NCBI RefSeq assembly: GCF_000617845.2
Contig: NZ_DF820426.1
Coordinates: 434,001-498,000, forward strand
Reading direction: 5' to 3'
DNA from: Bradyrhizobium sp. DOA9
GTDB taxonomy: Bacteria; Pseudomonadota; Alphaproteobacteria; Rhizobiales; Xanthobacteraceae
DNA length: 64,000 nucleotides
Under the pieces are notes generated by a model, which worked only from the letters and a program-made list of their open reading frames with translations, made no database searches and was not told the DNA's origin. Each line of letters opens with the position of its first letter. The first letter of the stretch is position 1. Below are positions 45,176-55,645 of the stretch, one piece after another. The translations under genes and the position numbers were made by a program.

Positions 45176-45891
45176 GAGGCCTCTTCGACGTCGGCGGCAA
45201 GCAGGTATCCAACGCCCCAAACGGTCTTGATGAGTTGCGGATCTGCAGGATCGCGTTCGACTTTGCGGCGCAACCGGCTAATCTGATTATCGATGCTGCG
45301 ATCGAACGGCTGGGCGCCACGGCCGCTTGTGAGATCGAGCAGGCGGTCGCGAGAGAGAACAAGTCGCGGCCTCTCCACCAGCGCGAGCAGGAGGTGGAAT
45401 TCGGCGGAACTGAGCATCAGGGCGACCCCATCATCGCCGATCAGCTCGCGCCTGCCGATGTCCAATATCCAGCGATCGAAAACGTACCGTTTGGTCCCCG
45501 TTTGTCGCTGCTTCTTCGGCAACGTATTTGCACGGCGTAAGACGTTCTTCACGCGGGCAAGCAGCTCGCGCGGATTGAATGGCTTGGTAACGTAGTCGTC
45601 CGCTCCGACCTCCAGGCCGACGATGCGGTCCGTATCATCGGCCAAGGCGCTGAGCACGATGATTGGGGTGTCATGCGCCTCGCGAATGTGGCGACACAGG
45701 GACAGCCCATCCTCGCCAGGCATCCTTATGTCCAGCACAATCAGGTCGATGGCGTTCTTTTCTAGCTGGTCGCGAGCGGCTGCCGCAATCGCGGCCTGGC
45801 TGACGCGCATGCCGTGCTTGCGCAGGTAGCTCGCCAGCGACTCTCTGATATCGCGATGATCGTCAACCACCAAGATGTGCGGCTCGCTCAT
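45172..45891 (-). CDS. OmpR-family response regulator
   Basis: A 239-residue two-domain regulator. The receiver domain contains VVDDHRDIRE, the phosphorylation site in LIVLDIRMPGEDG (Asp54), and VTKPF (Lys near 103). The C-terminal winged helix ends RRKVERDPADPQLIKTVWGV and GYLL. The ATG at 45891 follows GGGAG by about five bases. It forms an operon with the sensor kinase and faces the outer-membrane protein gene at 46255, about 360 bases away, so it may control that gene. Confidence 0.92.
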   Translation of the reverse strand: MSEPHILVVDDHRDIRESLASYLRKHGMRVSQAAIAAAARDQLEKNAIDLIVLDIRMPGEDGLSLCRHIREAHDTPIIVLSALADDTDRIVGLEVGADDYVTKPFNPRELLARVKNVLRRANTLPKKQRQTGTKRYVFDRWILDIGRRELIGDDGVALMLSSAEFHLLLALVERPRLVLSRDRLLDLTSGRGAQPFDRSIDNQISRLRRKVERDPADPQLIKTVWGVGYLLAADVEEAS

Positions 45892-46254
45892 TGTGCTCCC
45901 TTTCCTCCTCATTCCTTAGCGCAGACACATGGCGTCACCACGGGCAAATTTGTAATAGAACTGTAATAAAATGTCGCGCAGGCGGGCAGGTGTTGGCGCA
46001 TCCATTTCCGGAGGCTGGCGGGAGGCAACTGGCGCCGGCTCCGCTGGCATTGGGCCTCGCCGGAGTCAGCAGAAGAAAGGCGCAATTGCCGCCAACTCGA
46101 ATCAGCCGTCCGTGCCGGCGACACCTTGCGACAACTTAGTGCGAATTAGGCAAACCTGCCTTACCGCTCGTGCGATAGAAACCCGTCGTTTCTGAAGGGC
46201 GACTTGAGGTTGCGTTTGGGGCGCATATCGTCGCTTCAGAAGGAGGAGCGCGAT

Positions 46255-48678
46255 ATGCAACCAATCATGATGCGTAGATTTCCGATCGTAGTTGCAACTA
46301 CAATCGCAACGTCGTTCCCCGCACTCCCAGCGGATATGGCGGTGAAATCCCGTCCAGTCGCCTATTCAACAGCCTATGACTGGACCGGATTCTATGCCGG
46401 CGTGAATGCGGGTGGGGCCTGGGGTGCCTACGATCCAAGAACCTCGGCAACCGTCAGCAGCGTTTTTGCGGTTTCCCCATTCAATGGCGCGGGGGCTCAG
46501 AAGATCAGTCCCGCCGCGTTCTCTGCGGGCGAGCAGACGGGCTACAACTGGCAGGTCGGCCAATTCGTGCTTGGGATTGAGGCTGGACTGGACTATCTGC
46601 ACCTCAACGGGACCGCCAACAGCGGCGCCGTGCCCTCCATGCATAATCCGGCCACACAATTCGTCATCAGTTCCTATGCTCATAGCGACTGGCTGTTCAC
46701 CTTGAGACCACGGGCCGGCGTGGCCGTGAACGAATGGCTTTTCTACCTGACCGGCGGTCTGGCGTTAACCAACATCAAGGGCGATTTGCTGGTTACAGGG
46801 ACCGCCCGCCGCAAGAATGGGTTGGCATCCATCGGTTCGGAGTCGGCATCCATCGATCAGGACAAACTGGGTTATGCTGTCGGCGCCGGCGTGGAGTGGG
46901 GGGTCAGCGACCGGCTGAGCCTGAAAGCCGAATATCTGTATGCCAGTTTCGGCCGGGTCGTCGCCAGTCAGACCTCGAGCAACTTTGCGCTACAACAATT
47001 CACCCAGAGTGAAGCGTTGAGCGCCGCTCTTGTTCGGCTGGGACTCAATTACCGGTTCGGCGACACGACGCCATGGTCAGGCACGAATGCGGTGACGGAA
47101 AAGGCAGCGGGGACCTTCTCCAATCTGGAGCTGGAGGCAGGAACACGGGCATGGTTCAGTTCGGGGCGTGTCGGCGCGCCGCAGCCATTGTTCGATCGCA
47201 AAGGTACCCGTCTGATGTCCCGGCTGATCTTCAGCGGGCTTGACGGGGCGAGCGGGGAGACTTTTGCGCGCATCGATCATACCAACGGATTTTTTGCGAA
47301 GGGCTTCCTAGGGGCGGGCGGGATCACTAATGGCAGCCTAAACGACGAGGACTTCCTATCAACCACTCGCGGGTATTCTAATACCTTGTCGAGCGCAAAG
47401 GGACACATCGGCTATGGCGTGGTCGATATTGGCTATTCGATGCTGCGCACACTGACGGCCAAGCTCGGACCGTTCGTCGGCTACAATTACTATGCCGAGG
47501 ATATCAACACGTATGGCTGTCGGCAGCTTGCGCACAGTGGGCTCTGCGCAGATGATTCAACCAGTTTCCTGGGCATAGCCCAGGATGGGCACTACGACGC
47601 TGTGCGGATTGGCCTCAACAGCCAGTTCGTCCTGGCTGACAGGCTAAAGCTGACCAGCGAGGCAGCCTATCTGCCCTGGATCAACTTTATCGGGCAGGAT
47701 GATCACAATGCACGCCAGCTCTTGCTGCCGGAGGAGGCATCGAAAGGCACCGGGATGATGCTGGAAAGCATTCTCGGGTATGACGTGAGCCATGCTTGGA
47801 GCGTGGGCATCGGCGCGCGTTATTGGGCGTACAATATGAAGAACGGCTCTACGACGTTCAACAACCTGTCGCTTGCGTCTCGGTTCGTCGACGTCCCGCC
47901 AACGCGCACGACCTCCGAGCGCTACGGCGTGTTCGTCCAGTCGAGCTACAAATGGGGCGATGCCGTGCCCGCAGCCTCGTCGACTATACCGGTAAAGGCT
48001 CAGGCGGCCGCGATGAACTGGACTAGCATCTATGTCGGCGGTCATCTCGGCGGTGGCGTCAGCAGAGATTCCTGGTCGGATCCGTTTGGCCTGACGCTTA
48101 CCGGGACCGGAGGCACTAACGCCGCGGGTTTCGGCGATACGATCCGCGCGACCGGACCTGTCGGCGGCCTTCAGATTGGCGCTAACCGGCAGATCGGCAA
48201 CTGGGTAATCGGCCTAGAAGGTAGCCTGAGTGCAACCGACCTGCGGGGGGAAAACACCTGCTTCTCCGGACTCGGCGGCATCAACTGCCAGCACGTCACC
48301 GACGCGATTGGCACTTTAACTGGTCGGCTCGGGTGGGCCTGGGATCAATCCCTAATTTATGCCAAGGCCGGTGGGGCATGGGCTCATAGCACCTACAATC
48401 TGCTTGGCAATACTGGTGCCCTCTCGCTTGGGATCGGGAGTGCCAGCTCCACGAGATCTGGGTGGGTGGCTGGTGCCGGACTAGAATATGCCCTGACGAA
48501 TGGCTGGACCACCTTCGTCGAGTATGACCATCTGGGCTTCGATGCCGCGACCATCGCGTGGCCGACGGTAGCAGTCATCAATGCGCAGACTATCAGCGTC
48601 GGCCAGTCGGTCGATCTGTTCAAGCTGGGTGTGAACTACAAATTCGATTGGGCGAAGTCGGGAGATGCCGCGCGGTGA
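46255..48678 (+). CDS. Large outer-membrane protein with three tandem beta-barrel domains
   Basis: This 807-residue protein has a signal peptide (MMRRFPIVVATTIATSFPAL). Domain 1 (about 40-272) is an Omp25/Omp31-type barrel: DWTGFYAGVNAGGAWG at the start, YLTGGLALTNIKGD, LSLKAEYLYASFGR, VRLGLNYRFG at the end. Domain 2 (about 285-575) is a different barrel with LELEAGTRAWFSSGRVG, GYGVVDIGYSML, GPFVGYNYYAED and WSVGIGARYWAYN, resembling omptin-like or outer-membrane protease-fold proteins. Domain 3 (about 590-807) is a second Omp31-type barrel: NWTSIYVGGHLGGGVS to LFKLGVNYKF. Single barrels of 200-300 residues are usual; a three-barrel chain is odd. The ATG at 46255 follows GGAGGAG. No frameshift is seen. 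Confidence 0.82.
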   Translation: MQPIMMRRFPIVVATTIATSFPALPADMAVKSRPVAYSTAYDWTGFYAGVNAGGAWGAYDPRTSATVSSVFAVSPFNGAGAQKISPAAFSAGEQTGYNWQVGQFVLGIEAGLDYLHLNGTANSGAVPSMHNPATQFVISSYAHSDWLFTLRPRAGVAVNEWLFYLTGGLALTNIKGDLLVTGTARRKNGLASIGSESASIDQDKLGYAVGAGVEWGVSDRLSLKAEYLYASFGRVVASQTSSNFALQQFTQSEALSAALVRLGLNYRFGDTTPWSGTNAVTEKAAGTFSNLELEAGTRAWFSSGRVGAPQPLFDRKGTRLMSRLIFSGLDGASGETFARIDHTNGFFAKGFLGAGGITNGSLNDEDFLSTTRGYSNTLSSAKGHIGYGVVDIGYSMLRTLTAKLGPFVGYNYYAEDINTYGCRQLAHSGLCADDSTSFLGIAQDGHYDAVRIGLNSQFVLADRLKLTSEAAYLPWINFIGQDDHNARQLLLPEEASKGTGMMLESILGYDVSHAWSVGIGARYWAYNMKNGSTTFNNLSLASRFVDVPPTRTTSERYGVFVQSSYKWGDAVPAASSTIPVKAQAAAMNWTSIYVGGHLGGGVSRDSWSDPFGLTLTGTGGTNAAGFGDTIRATGPVGGLQIGANRQIGNWVIGLEGSLSATDLRGENTCFSGLGGINCQHVTDAIGTLTGRLGWAWDQSLIYAKAGGAWAHSTYNLLGNTGALSLGIGSASSTRSGWVAGAGLEYALTNGWTTFVEYDHLGFDAATIAWPTVAVINAQTISVGQSVDLFKLGVNYKFDWAKSGDAAR

Positions 48679-49478
48679 AACTGAGCCGATCCCACGGCTG
48701 TCTGAACAGAATCTCCGCATCAATAAGCGGATGACGTTGCGCCTCAGCCGCTCTCAGTTACGACACACCGACGCTGTAATGTAGCGCAGAATTTCGCGGA
48801 TGTGGCGTATGGACAGTCTCTCGGTTGGCACCTCGATCCGGTTAGGCAAAACCAGCTACCCGGGTTGCAGCCTGTCAGAGGCGCGTGCCTCGGCACCCAA
48901 GACGGAGTTCGAAGAGATGCCGCTCAAGGTACACCAACCAATCAGTGCGATTGCGGCAGCCATGACGGCGACCAGATCATGGCGGCGATCGATGGCGAAA
49001 TCGGTGCAGAAACACGCCTGTTTCTGCACATCATCTTCGTAAGTTCAAAGAAGGCAGCAGCGCGAGTTGGCGTCTACGCAGGAGGGCGACCTAGTCTGCA
49101 CCGCGCTCCCGCGCCGCTAGCGAAATCAGTACGAGACGACTCGAATTTGTCCGGCGAGCGCTGTCCCTGCCCACGCTACTAACTCGGCCGGCTAGCGTTC
49201 GTCTGCCTAAAGCTGACCAGCATAGCCCGCGCGATGCTCATCCGCGGGACATGCCCCCCAAACCGTAGCAACCAGCGGGTTCATTTAAAGCTACCTGAAC
49301 TGGTAATCAACCTGAGCTCGCGCCAATGTCTTAGCTTTCCGTCCTGGGTTCTATCGCCCAATGGCTTAATACCGTGCAGAGGCGCCTTTCCTCGGACGTG
49401 AGCGTCCCAATGACCGAGTGAGTGACAGCAACGGCGCTCACCCTTGTAGGACAGATACTAACAAGAAATTGAGACCCT
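48679..49478. other. No gene recognised
   Basis: About 800 bases with short frames only. The base before 49479 contains GAGACCCT as a possible ribosome site for the next gene. No sigma-54 element with correct spacing was found (one candidate near 49364 has eleven bases between GG and GC). Confidence 0.45.
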
Positions 49479-49955
49479 ATGTCACCACTTGAAGCGATCA
49501 CCCGTTGGGTGGAAACACAAGACCCAGAGGTCCAAGGTGACATCGGGGCCTGCGCAGGATTCTATCTATTCGAAAGCGACGACGCGTTTCTTGAGCTGGG
49601 AAAGCCCAAGCAGGTTGAAGCTCTCAAGCAGTGGCTGAGCGAGTCAAATGTGCCCGCATACCGCGCCGTAGGCCGGGCCCTGCGGTTTCGGGCCTGCTTC
49701 GGGTATTTCATCGGATGTTGGTTCAGCGATGCGGAGTGGAAGGCCGCAGAGAACTTCCTGCGGAAGGTTATCGCAGAGGCTACCAGCGCCCCCAATTCGG
49801 AGGATGCTCGGTTCGCTCTCGCCCTTCAACAGAGGCTGAACGCTCTTCCCGCGCGAAAGAGGAGGTGGCGCCATGTCCGTGCGTCGTGGCGCGAGCTTGT
49901 CCAAGCCCATTTGTCGGATCAGGCGCTGCGCGATTGGAGCCTTGCCGAAGACTAG
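49479..49955 (+). CDS. Hypothetical protein
   Basis: A 158-residue acidic-to-basic protein without a family I recognise. It begins MSPLEAITRWVETQDPEVQG, has a central segment rich in aromatic residues (FRACFGYFIGCWFSDAEWKA) and a basic C-terminal part (ARKRRWRHVRASWRELV). No signal peptide is visible. Codon use looks gene-like. The stop is followed directly by IS3 scraps, so the end may be altered. Confidence 0.5.
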   Translation: MSPLEAITRWVETQDPEVQGDIGACAGFYLFESDDAFLELGKPKQVEALKQWLSESNVPAYRAVGRALRFRACFGYFIGCWFSDAEWKAAENFLRKVIAEATSAPNSEDARFALALQQRLNALPARKRRWRHVRASWRELVQAHLSDQALRDWSLAED

Positions 49956-50000
49956 CGACCCTGGTCGGAGTGATGCAATAGCGCATCCGGCTTGCCGCGC
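49956..50000 (-). repeat. Small scrap of the IS3 element
   Basis: On the reverse strand the bases encode GKPDALLHHSDQG, part of the OrfB integrase core of the IS3 element at 26.1 kb. The same scrap appears at 42125-42170. Confidence 0.6.
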
Positions 50001-50040
50001 GAGGTGCCCGGAACGATGTGTAAGGAGGTTTCTGTGAGCC

Positions 50041-50540
50041 GAGGTCTCGCCCGATCTCATGCTGCAGTTGGCCGCGGCGCGAGCCCAAGGCCGTCTGAAA
50101 GAATACTTCAATCGAGCGGTGATGGCGCCAAAGCTGATCGTCATCGACGAGATCGGGTACCTGCCATTCGGACGTGAGGAAGCCAATCTGTTCTTCAACG
50201 TGGTGGCCAAACGTTACGAGCGCGGCTCGATCGTGCTCACCAGCAACCTCCCGTTCACGCAATGGGCTGGCGCCTTCGCCGACGATCAGACGCTGACGGC
50301 CGCCATGCTCGACCGCCTGCTGCATCATGCCCACATCGTCCAGGTCAGCGGTGAAAGCTATCGCTTGCGCGACAAACGCAAGGCCGGTCAGGCCGCCAGG
50401 AGGGTTACCGGAGAAAAATAGGACATTGTGCTGGTCAGCCGCTACGGGCTCCGCCCTCCGCAGCTGGCCAGCACAATATAGCGCCGGGGTGGGTCAGAAT
50501 TACTTCGGCGACTTCCGCGAAGGTGGGTCAGATTTATGTC
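50041..50540 (+). mobile_element. IS21-family remnant with istB 3' part
   Basis: The frame from 50059 encodes APKLIVIDEIGYLPFGREEA, NLFFNVVAKRYERGSIVLTS, NLPFTQWAGAFADDQTLTAA and LLHHAHIVQVSGESYRLRDK, the C-terminal half of the IstB ATPase (Walker B and sensor motifs). The Walker A half and istA are missing. The end repeat TGGGTCAGAATTAC is near 50493. Confidence 0.8.
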
Positions 50541-51058
50541 GGCGTTGACATCGAGCAGACCAACGACGCCAAGTTCTGCCTGCGGGTCGTCAACGAGCGG
50601 AAGGGGCGCGGCGTCAACGACATCCTGATTGCCATGGACGATGCTCTGAAGGGCTTCCCCGAGGCGATCACATCAGCCTACCCGCAGGCGCTGGTGCAAA
50701 CCTGCATCGTGCACCTGATCCGCGACAGCCTTGCCTTCGTCTCCTGGAAGGACCGCAAGGCGATCCTGCCTTCAATCAGGGCGATCTATCGGGCTGAGAG
50801 CGCCGACGCGGCGGCGCGGAGTTCGAGGCCGAATGGGGCAAGCGCTATTCAGCCATCAGCCGGATCTGGCGCAATGCGTTGGAGCACGTGCTGCCGTTCG
50901 TCGCCTTCGCGCCGGGCCTCCGCAAGAGGACCTACACGACCAATGCGGTCGAGGCACTACATCGTTCGCTGCGCAAGACCCCCGCGGCAGCTTCGCGGCC
51001 GACGAGTCGGCGCTCAAGCTGTCGTATCTCGCTCTCAGGAACGCCGGCGTTCATTAGC
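50541..51058 (+). pseudogene. IS256-family transposase fragment
   Basis: NDAKFCLRVVNERKGRGVND, ILIAMDDALKGFPEAITSAY, PQALVQTCIVHLIRDSL and WKDRKAILPSIRAIYRAES are read in one frame. After a slip near 50815 LEHVLPFVAFAP and TTNAVEALHRSLRK follow. It represents a different IS256 member from the copies at 1.4 and 8.3 kb. N-terminus and DDE start are missing. Confidence 0.75.
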
Positions 51059-51379
51059 GGCGACCGGTCCAATTGACCGCCGCGATGGGGCAGTTCGCTA
51101 TCCACTTCGGCGCGAGGTTTCCCGGAACAGCGCGCTGATGATCACAACCGACTTCACCGCGCCAACCATTGACCGAGTGGACGGAACCTTCGCCTGTCAA
51201 GCCCCGCGCCTGCGGCGCGCCGCTGCGCAGCTTCGGGGCTTGACCGCTCGGTCCGGCCAAGCAGAATTATCGGCCATGCCGTCGATGCCAGCTCTCAATG
51301 TCTCAAACGCCAAACCCACCTTCACAGAGCTTGCTTACACAAACACTTCGAACATTCCCTTCCGCGCCGCCAGACGGCA
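51059..51379. other. No gene recognised
   Basis: About 320 bases between IS fragments. CAAGCCCCG at about 51199 and CGGGGCTTG at about 51234 form a long inverted repeat, likely an IS end or terminator. Confidence 0.4.
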
Positions 51380-51949
51380 ATCAACAATGCGTTCGTCACG
51401 AACTGCGCCGTCATGGCCGCGCTCATCGACCAGTCCACCACGCGGCGTGAGAGCAGGTCGATCACTGCTGCCACATAGAGCCAGCCTTCGGCGCCAGAGA
51501 TCGGTGAAGTCGCTGACCCATTTCTGGTTCGGACGCTCGGCGGCGAACTGCCGGTTCAAAAGGGTGGCCGGCGCCGTCTCGAGCTGTCGACCGCCGCTGT
51601 CCTTCGGCAAGCGCCGAGGTCGCGGCCGTGCCCTCAATCCTTGCAGGCGCATCACTTGCTCAACCGGTGCAGGCGCAATCCGCCCTGTCGGCGAGCAGGT
51701 CACGATACACGCGGCGTGCGCCATAGGTGCGGTCGCTGGCGGCGAAGCTAGCCTTGCCCATGCCGCCGAGTTCCTCGCTGCGGGATCTGGCGCTGGGAGA
51801 GCGGTTCAGCCAGGCATGGAAGCCCAACCGCGAACCCCCCGGCGCATCGCATGGCCAGGCACCGGCCAGACCGCCGGTGCTTCGCGATGAAGACGAACTT
51901 CAAGTCGCTCCTACGCGAAGAAGGGCCGCGGCCTTCCTAAGAAACAGCC
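51380..51949 (-). pseudogene. IS3 transposase OrfB fragment
   Basis: On the reverse strand HAWLNRSPSARSR-like text near 51810, then RLQGLRARPRPRRLPKDSGG, PATLLNRQFAAERPNQKWVS and LCGSSDRPALTPRGGLVDER can be read with slips. It is another broken copy of the IS at 26.1 kb. Confidence 0.7.
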
Positions 51950-52414
51950 AATTGGCCGCCCGGATCCACTTGCAGGACGGAGCCGAATGACGTGGCACGT
52001 CGCCTCAGATTGGCGACGACGCGGCTGCGATATTGTTCCTCGTAGTGATCAGCACCCGGATCCCTGTAGGTCATGCCGTGCCGGGGTGTATTGTAGAACA
52101 GAACTGCTATTGTGCGAGCGGTCGCCATCACCGCCTCTGCCTTGCCGACGCGCAAAGCCAGCCGTCGACAAAATGCGCCAAGCGCCGTAACGCTCCGCTC
52201 AACCGTCGTCGCTGCAAAGCGCAGCAGCGCCACTGCCCGACTGGACTATCGCCGCGTGCGTGAAGATAGTTCCTTGCCACCGCAGATCTTGTTACCGGCG
52301 TGAGGCAGAGCCAGGAGGTGAAATGCTTAACGCTCGGGCCAGTCTTCAGATCCGTGCCGCACTCGCCTATGAGCTTCAACGTATAGCGCGACAATCTGGA
52401 TGGGAAGCGCGCGA

Positions 52415-54177
52415 CAATCAGGGGTTCTTCCGCACATTTGGTGCAGCATGAGCGATCGATGGTTGGATTGGTTGCCCGATCGTTCTCAAGCAGCCAGGAG
52501 GACGCGTCGACGCAATAGCGGGTAGCTTGCCCGGCCATACATTTGTCGCTTGATGGCTTTGATCCTGCTGATCTGGCCTTCGACCGGACTGGTCGTCCAG
52601 CAGGTAGTTATTGCCGCTCGGACTGCATCGATGTCGCGCGCGATGCCGTTGGCGAAGCTCTTGAGCTCGCTGTTGCCTGCTTGTGCGATCCATTCATCGA
52701 GCCCGGCGATGTCGCTACCACTGAGAAGGGAAACAAACCGCTTCGCCAGATCAGCCGCCGTGGCGAGTTCCTGAGCTTGCGCAAACAGATGGCCGAGGAA
52801 CAGCCTGGCTTCAGCGTCGATCTGATCCGGATCCTGGCTCAAATACCAAGCACAGCGACGACGCGTGGGAGCTTTCCAGGTCAGATGTGGTTGTGCTGTT
52901 CCTCCCGCGTCTGCATGTGCACGCCTGTCAGCGGCCCATCGCGCGACGGTCACACGACTTCCAGTATAACCCTGTTGCCGAAGCTCCCGCCAGAGCTGCT
53001 GGCCCACTTGGCAGCCGGAGGCCCACCGCGCTTCGAGCCATGCCTCGAAGGGCGCGAGAAGATGTGAAGGTCTGTGAGGACGCGAATGCTCCGGTTCGCC
53101 GCCAGCGGCCAGCCAGCGCTGAACAGTGCGCCTGTCGACGCCGAGCAGTTGGGCGATCCTGGATGTCGGGCAACCTTGCTCGCGCAGGCGGCAGATTTCA
53201 TCCCAGCGTTCGCGTCGCGCAGCCTTTCGATCCGCCCGCAACTGTGCAAGGCCGGACGGCGGCACGGAAGCGCTGGTCTTCGCTCGTTGCGCGGACGCCA
53301 TGATTTGCACGGCGGCGGCTACGTTGTGACGATGGCGGCCGACCGCGTGGCGCAGGGCCTCACCCAAGCTGTTGAACAGGTGCCATCGGTCCGCCACCTG
53401 CACCGCGTCGGGCGCGCCGCAGCGTGCGCCATCAGCATAGAGTCCCGCACGATCGCGGGCGACGACCTTGATCCCCGGCCAGCGCTTCAGCCAGCTCGCA
53501 ACACTGTCAGCGTTACGATCGGGAAGCAGATCAAGCACGCAATTGCGCTCCAGATCGCAGATGATCGTTCCATATCGCTGGCCACGACGCCAAGCCCAAT
53601 CGTCGATTCCGACGACGGTCGGAGCAACGAAATCCGGCAACGGGGCCGAGTGAATCATTCGGAGCAAGGTGTCGCCGCTGACCGGCATGGCCAGTTTGCG
53701 CGCCAGGCGTGAGCCGGGCTCTCCGCCGACCGCAAAGCCGATCGCCAGTTGGCTCTCGCCGAGGCGGGTTGTGCGTCTTGCTTTCGGCCGCACCGTTGCC
53801 GGTAGTCGCTCGGTGAATATCCGACGCGGGCATTGCAGATTCGCGCATCGAAATCGTCGCGCGTGAAGCCGGATTTCGACAACCCGACCCTGCCAGGGCA
53901 GATCGGCTAAGCGTCGCACGTAATGGCTGTGGACGCGACCCGTCTGGCAGCCGCAACAGGGACAGAGCGAGACCGCTGACTTCGGCCGAGCTACGAGCAC
54001 CACCCTGTTGGTCTGGGGAAGGATCTCGACAATCGAAAGCTCGGAGGAAACCAGTGAGCGGAAGGCTTGGAGCAAGGCGAATCACGGGCGTCGACTGCGA
54101 TTCCGACCTTATGCCCTTATTTGCACTGTCCGTGAATCCTGCACCCTGCACCAAATGTGCGGAAGAACCCCTGATTG
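52415..54177 (-). mobile_element. ISL3-family element
   Basis: A perfect 26-base inverted repeat (52421-52446 and 54146-54171; starts GGGGTTCTTCCGCACATTTG) extends outward as CAATCA/TGATTG, giving borders near 52415 and 54177. I found no clear direct target duplication. It carries one intact transposase gene. Confidence 0.85.
52486..54075 (-). CDS. ISL3-family transposase
   Basis: A complete transposase of 529 residues. It has an N-terminal zinc-finger-type segment (CPCCGCQTGRVHSHYVRRLA, RFRCANLQCPRRIFTERLP), a DDE domain beginning VVGIDDWAWRRGQRYGTIIC, LPDRNADSVASWLKRWPGI, DRAGLYADGA, and ADRWHLFNSLGEALRHAVGR. It ends SPVEGQISRIKAIKRQMYGR plus PLLRRRVLLA. An internal helix-turn-helix (CPTSRIAQLLGVDRRTVQRW) is typical of the longer ISL3 members. 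It is likely active. Confidence 0.92.
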   Translation of the reverse strand: MLQAFRSLVSSELSIVEILPQTNRVVLVARPKSAVSLCPCCGCQTGRVHSHYVRRLADLPWQGRVVEIRLHARRFRCANLQCPRRIFTERLPATVRPKARRTTRLGESQLAIGFAVGGEPGSRLARKLAMPVSGDTLLRMIHSAPLPDFVAPTVVGIDDWAWRRGQRYGTIICDLERNCVLDLLPDRNADSVASWLKRWPGIKVVARDRAGLYADGARCGAPDAVQVADRWHLFNSLGEALRHAVGRHRHNVAAAVQIMASAQRAKTSASVPPSGLAQLRADRKAARRERWDEICRLREQGCPTSRIAQLLGVDRRTVQRWLAAGGEPEHSRPHRPSHLLAPFEAWLEARWASGCQVGQQLWRELRQQGYTGSRVTVARWAADRRAHADAGGTAQPHLTWKAPTRRRCAWYLSQDPDQIDAEARLFLGHLFAQAQELATAADLAKRFVSLLSGSDIAGLDEWIAQAGNSELKSFANGIARDIDAVRAAITTCWTTSPVEGQISRIKAIKRQMYGRASYPLLRRRVLLAA

Positions 54178-55025
54178 CCGCGCCGCATTCAACGCGAGCG
54201 ATGGGCCGAATCCATGTATCTCTGTCAGATCAACGCCGACGACGCCGTATAGCGCGGTCCTGACGTCGAACGGCGGTGTGCCTGCTGGGTCTTTGCCCGC
54301 GGCCTGGAGAGCTTGCCGATCGGCTTGGCTCCTTTGTCAGTCAGCGCCGTGATCAAGGATTCCAGCTTGCTGTCACAATCGAGCATCTTCGCCTGGTAGG
54401 TGTTGTAGAGCTCTAGCGACTGAGTCAGTGCGAAGGCATGTTCGTCCCCGATCTGCCTATCAATGCGGCGCGGATGGTGTCGATGGAAGAATTACAGCGC
54501 ACGTCACGGTTGGTCGCCAACACGTCAGGATTCCGCTCGCCTGCGAATAGCTCGGATAATCCGCATCCGAGTCGCGCCTGCGATGTCGGAGACAACTTGA
54601 TGAAGTTGCAAGTTCATCTCTCATCAAGGCCTTCTGCGTGTGCTGGATATGAGCGGCTGCATATTCGACTAACCGCTCTCGCTAGCGGAGATAGGCGAGT
54701 AGCGTCGCGATATCGGCATCAGGCCGGAAGCTGCCGAGCAGCAAACCGTAGGAATGAAGCTGGCGTGGCCAAGCGGCGTCACTGGCATCCGTTTTGCGTC
54801 CAGGCACGTTCTTGGCGTAACGTGCGTTGACGAGAATGACCTCGAACCCTCGCTGTTCGAGTATCTCGTAGACCCGGGATCCAATAGACCCCCGTCGATT
54901 CCATCGCGACACTGATCACGCCGCACGCTTTGAACCAATCCGTCAGTTCGTGCAGGTCCTGCGTGAACGTACCAAACGCACGCACCGGCTGATCGGTGCA
55001 CCCTGGCCATGTGAATTTTTGACCC

Positions 55026-55329
55026 AATGTGGAGCGTCGCGGCTCCGACGTTGACCGGCTTTAATTCCGAGCGGCACCGGCAGGCGTCCTCGGCATTGCA
55101 ACTCCTCCTTCCAGTCATGGGAATGAAGGGTCTGGGTTATGCCAATCGTCATCTTCAATCGGGATCGCCGTCCGAACAGCGTCACCATTCTCAGGTTCCC
55201 ATCCACCCATGGACCAAGTTTGTTAACGGGGACTGTGCCTCCAATAAGCTTACGGTCGCTACCCTCCAAGTCGAGAAGATAGCATCGGCGCTGGCTGTTT
55301 CTACCGCGCACAGGCGGGCCGGGGCCGTG
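55026..55329. other. No gene recognised
   Basis: About 300 bases between IS110 and IS3 fragments, with no conserved frame. Confidence 0.35.
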
Positions 55330-55645
55330 ATGGATATCCCGCTCGGCCTCCAGCTTGGCGACCTCACGGCGCAACCGCTCGAGCTCCTGCTGCTCAGGCT
55401 TCATCTGCCCATGGTCGGGAAAGGTCTGCACCGGGTCAAAGCCGAACTGTTTGATCCACTTGCACAGCACATTCTCATGCACATCCAGCTCGCGGCCGGC
55501 CTGCCCACCGACACCCCGCGTTCCCTGACAAGATTGACCGCCTCGATCTTTAACTCGCGACTGAACTTCCGTCTCTTCATCGCCCACCTCAGACTTCAAG
55601 AAACACGTAATCTCGGCATCCACCAAACCGGCAGCAGCTCACTCC
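55330..55645 (-). pseudogene. IS3 OrfA fragment
   Basis: On the reverse strand the frames show the IS end (GCTGCTGCCGGTTTGGTGGA near 55645), GRELDVHENVLCKWIKQFGF and DHGQMKPEQQELERLRREVA. It matches OrfA of the IS at 26.1 kb, with a frameshift near its start. OrfB is absent. Confidence 0.7.

Larger units (their letters stand above)
51950..55025 (-). mobile_element. IS110-family copy split by an ISL3 element
   Basis: Reading the reverse strand from 55025: VRAFGTFTQDLHELTDWFKA, ISVAMESTGVYWIP, GFEVILVNARYAKNVPGRKT, ASDAAWPRQLHSYGLLLGSF, then near 54450 DEHAFALTQSLELYNTYQAK. After the ISL3 element, ECGTDLKTGPSVKHFTSWLC and AVLFYNTPRHGMTYRDPGAD follow. This is one IS110 transposase in correct order, broken by frameshifts and by the ISL3 insertion at 52415-54177. 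Confidence 0.78.

Noticed and set aside
49360..49385. Sigma-54 element before the hypothetical gene at 49479
   Set aside because: GG and GC are eleven bases apart, which abolishes function in known promoters.
50523..51890. 455-codon forward frame from 50.5 to 51.9 kb
   Set aside because: Only its first 100 residues match an IS256 transposase; the rest is out-of-frame IS256 and antisense IS3 sequence.
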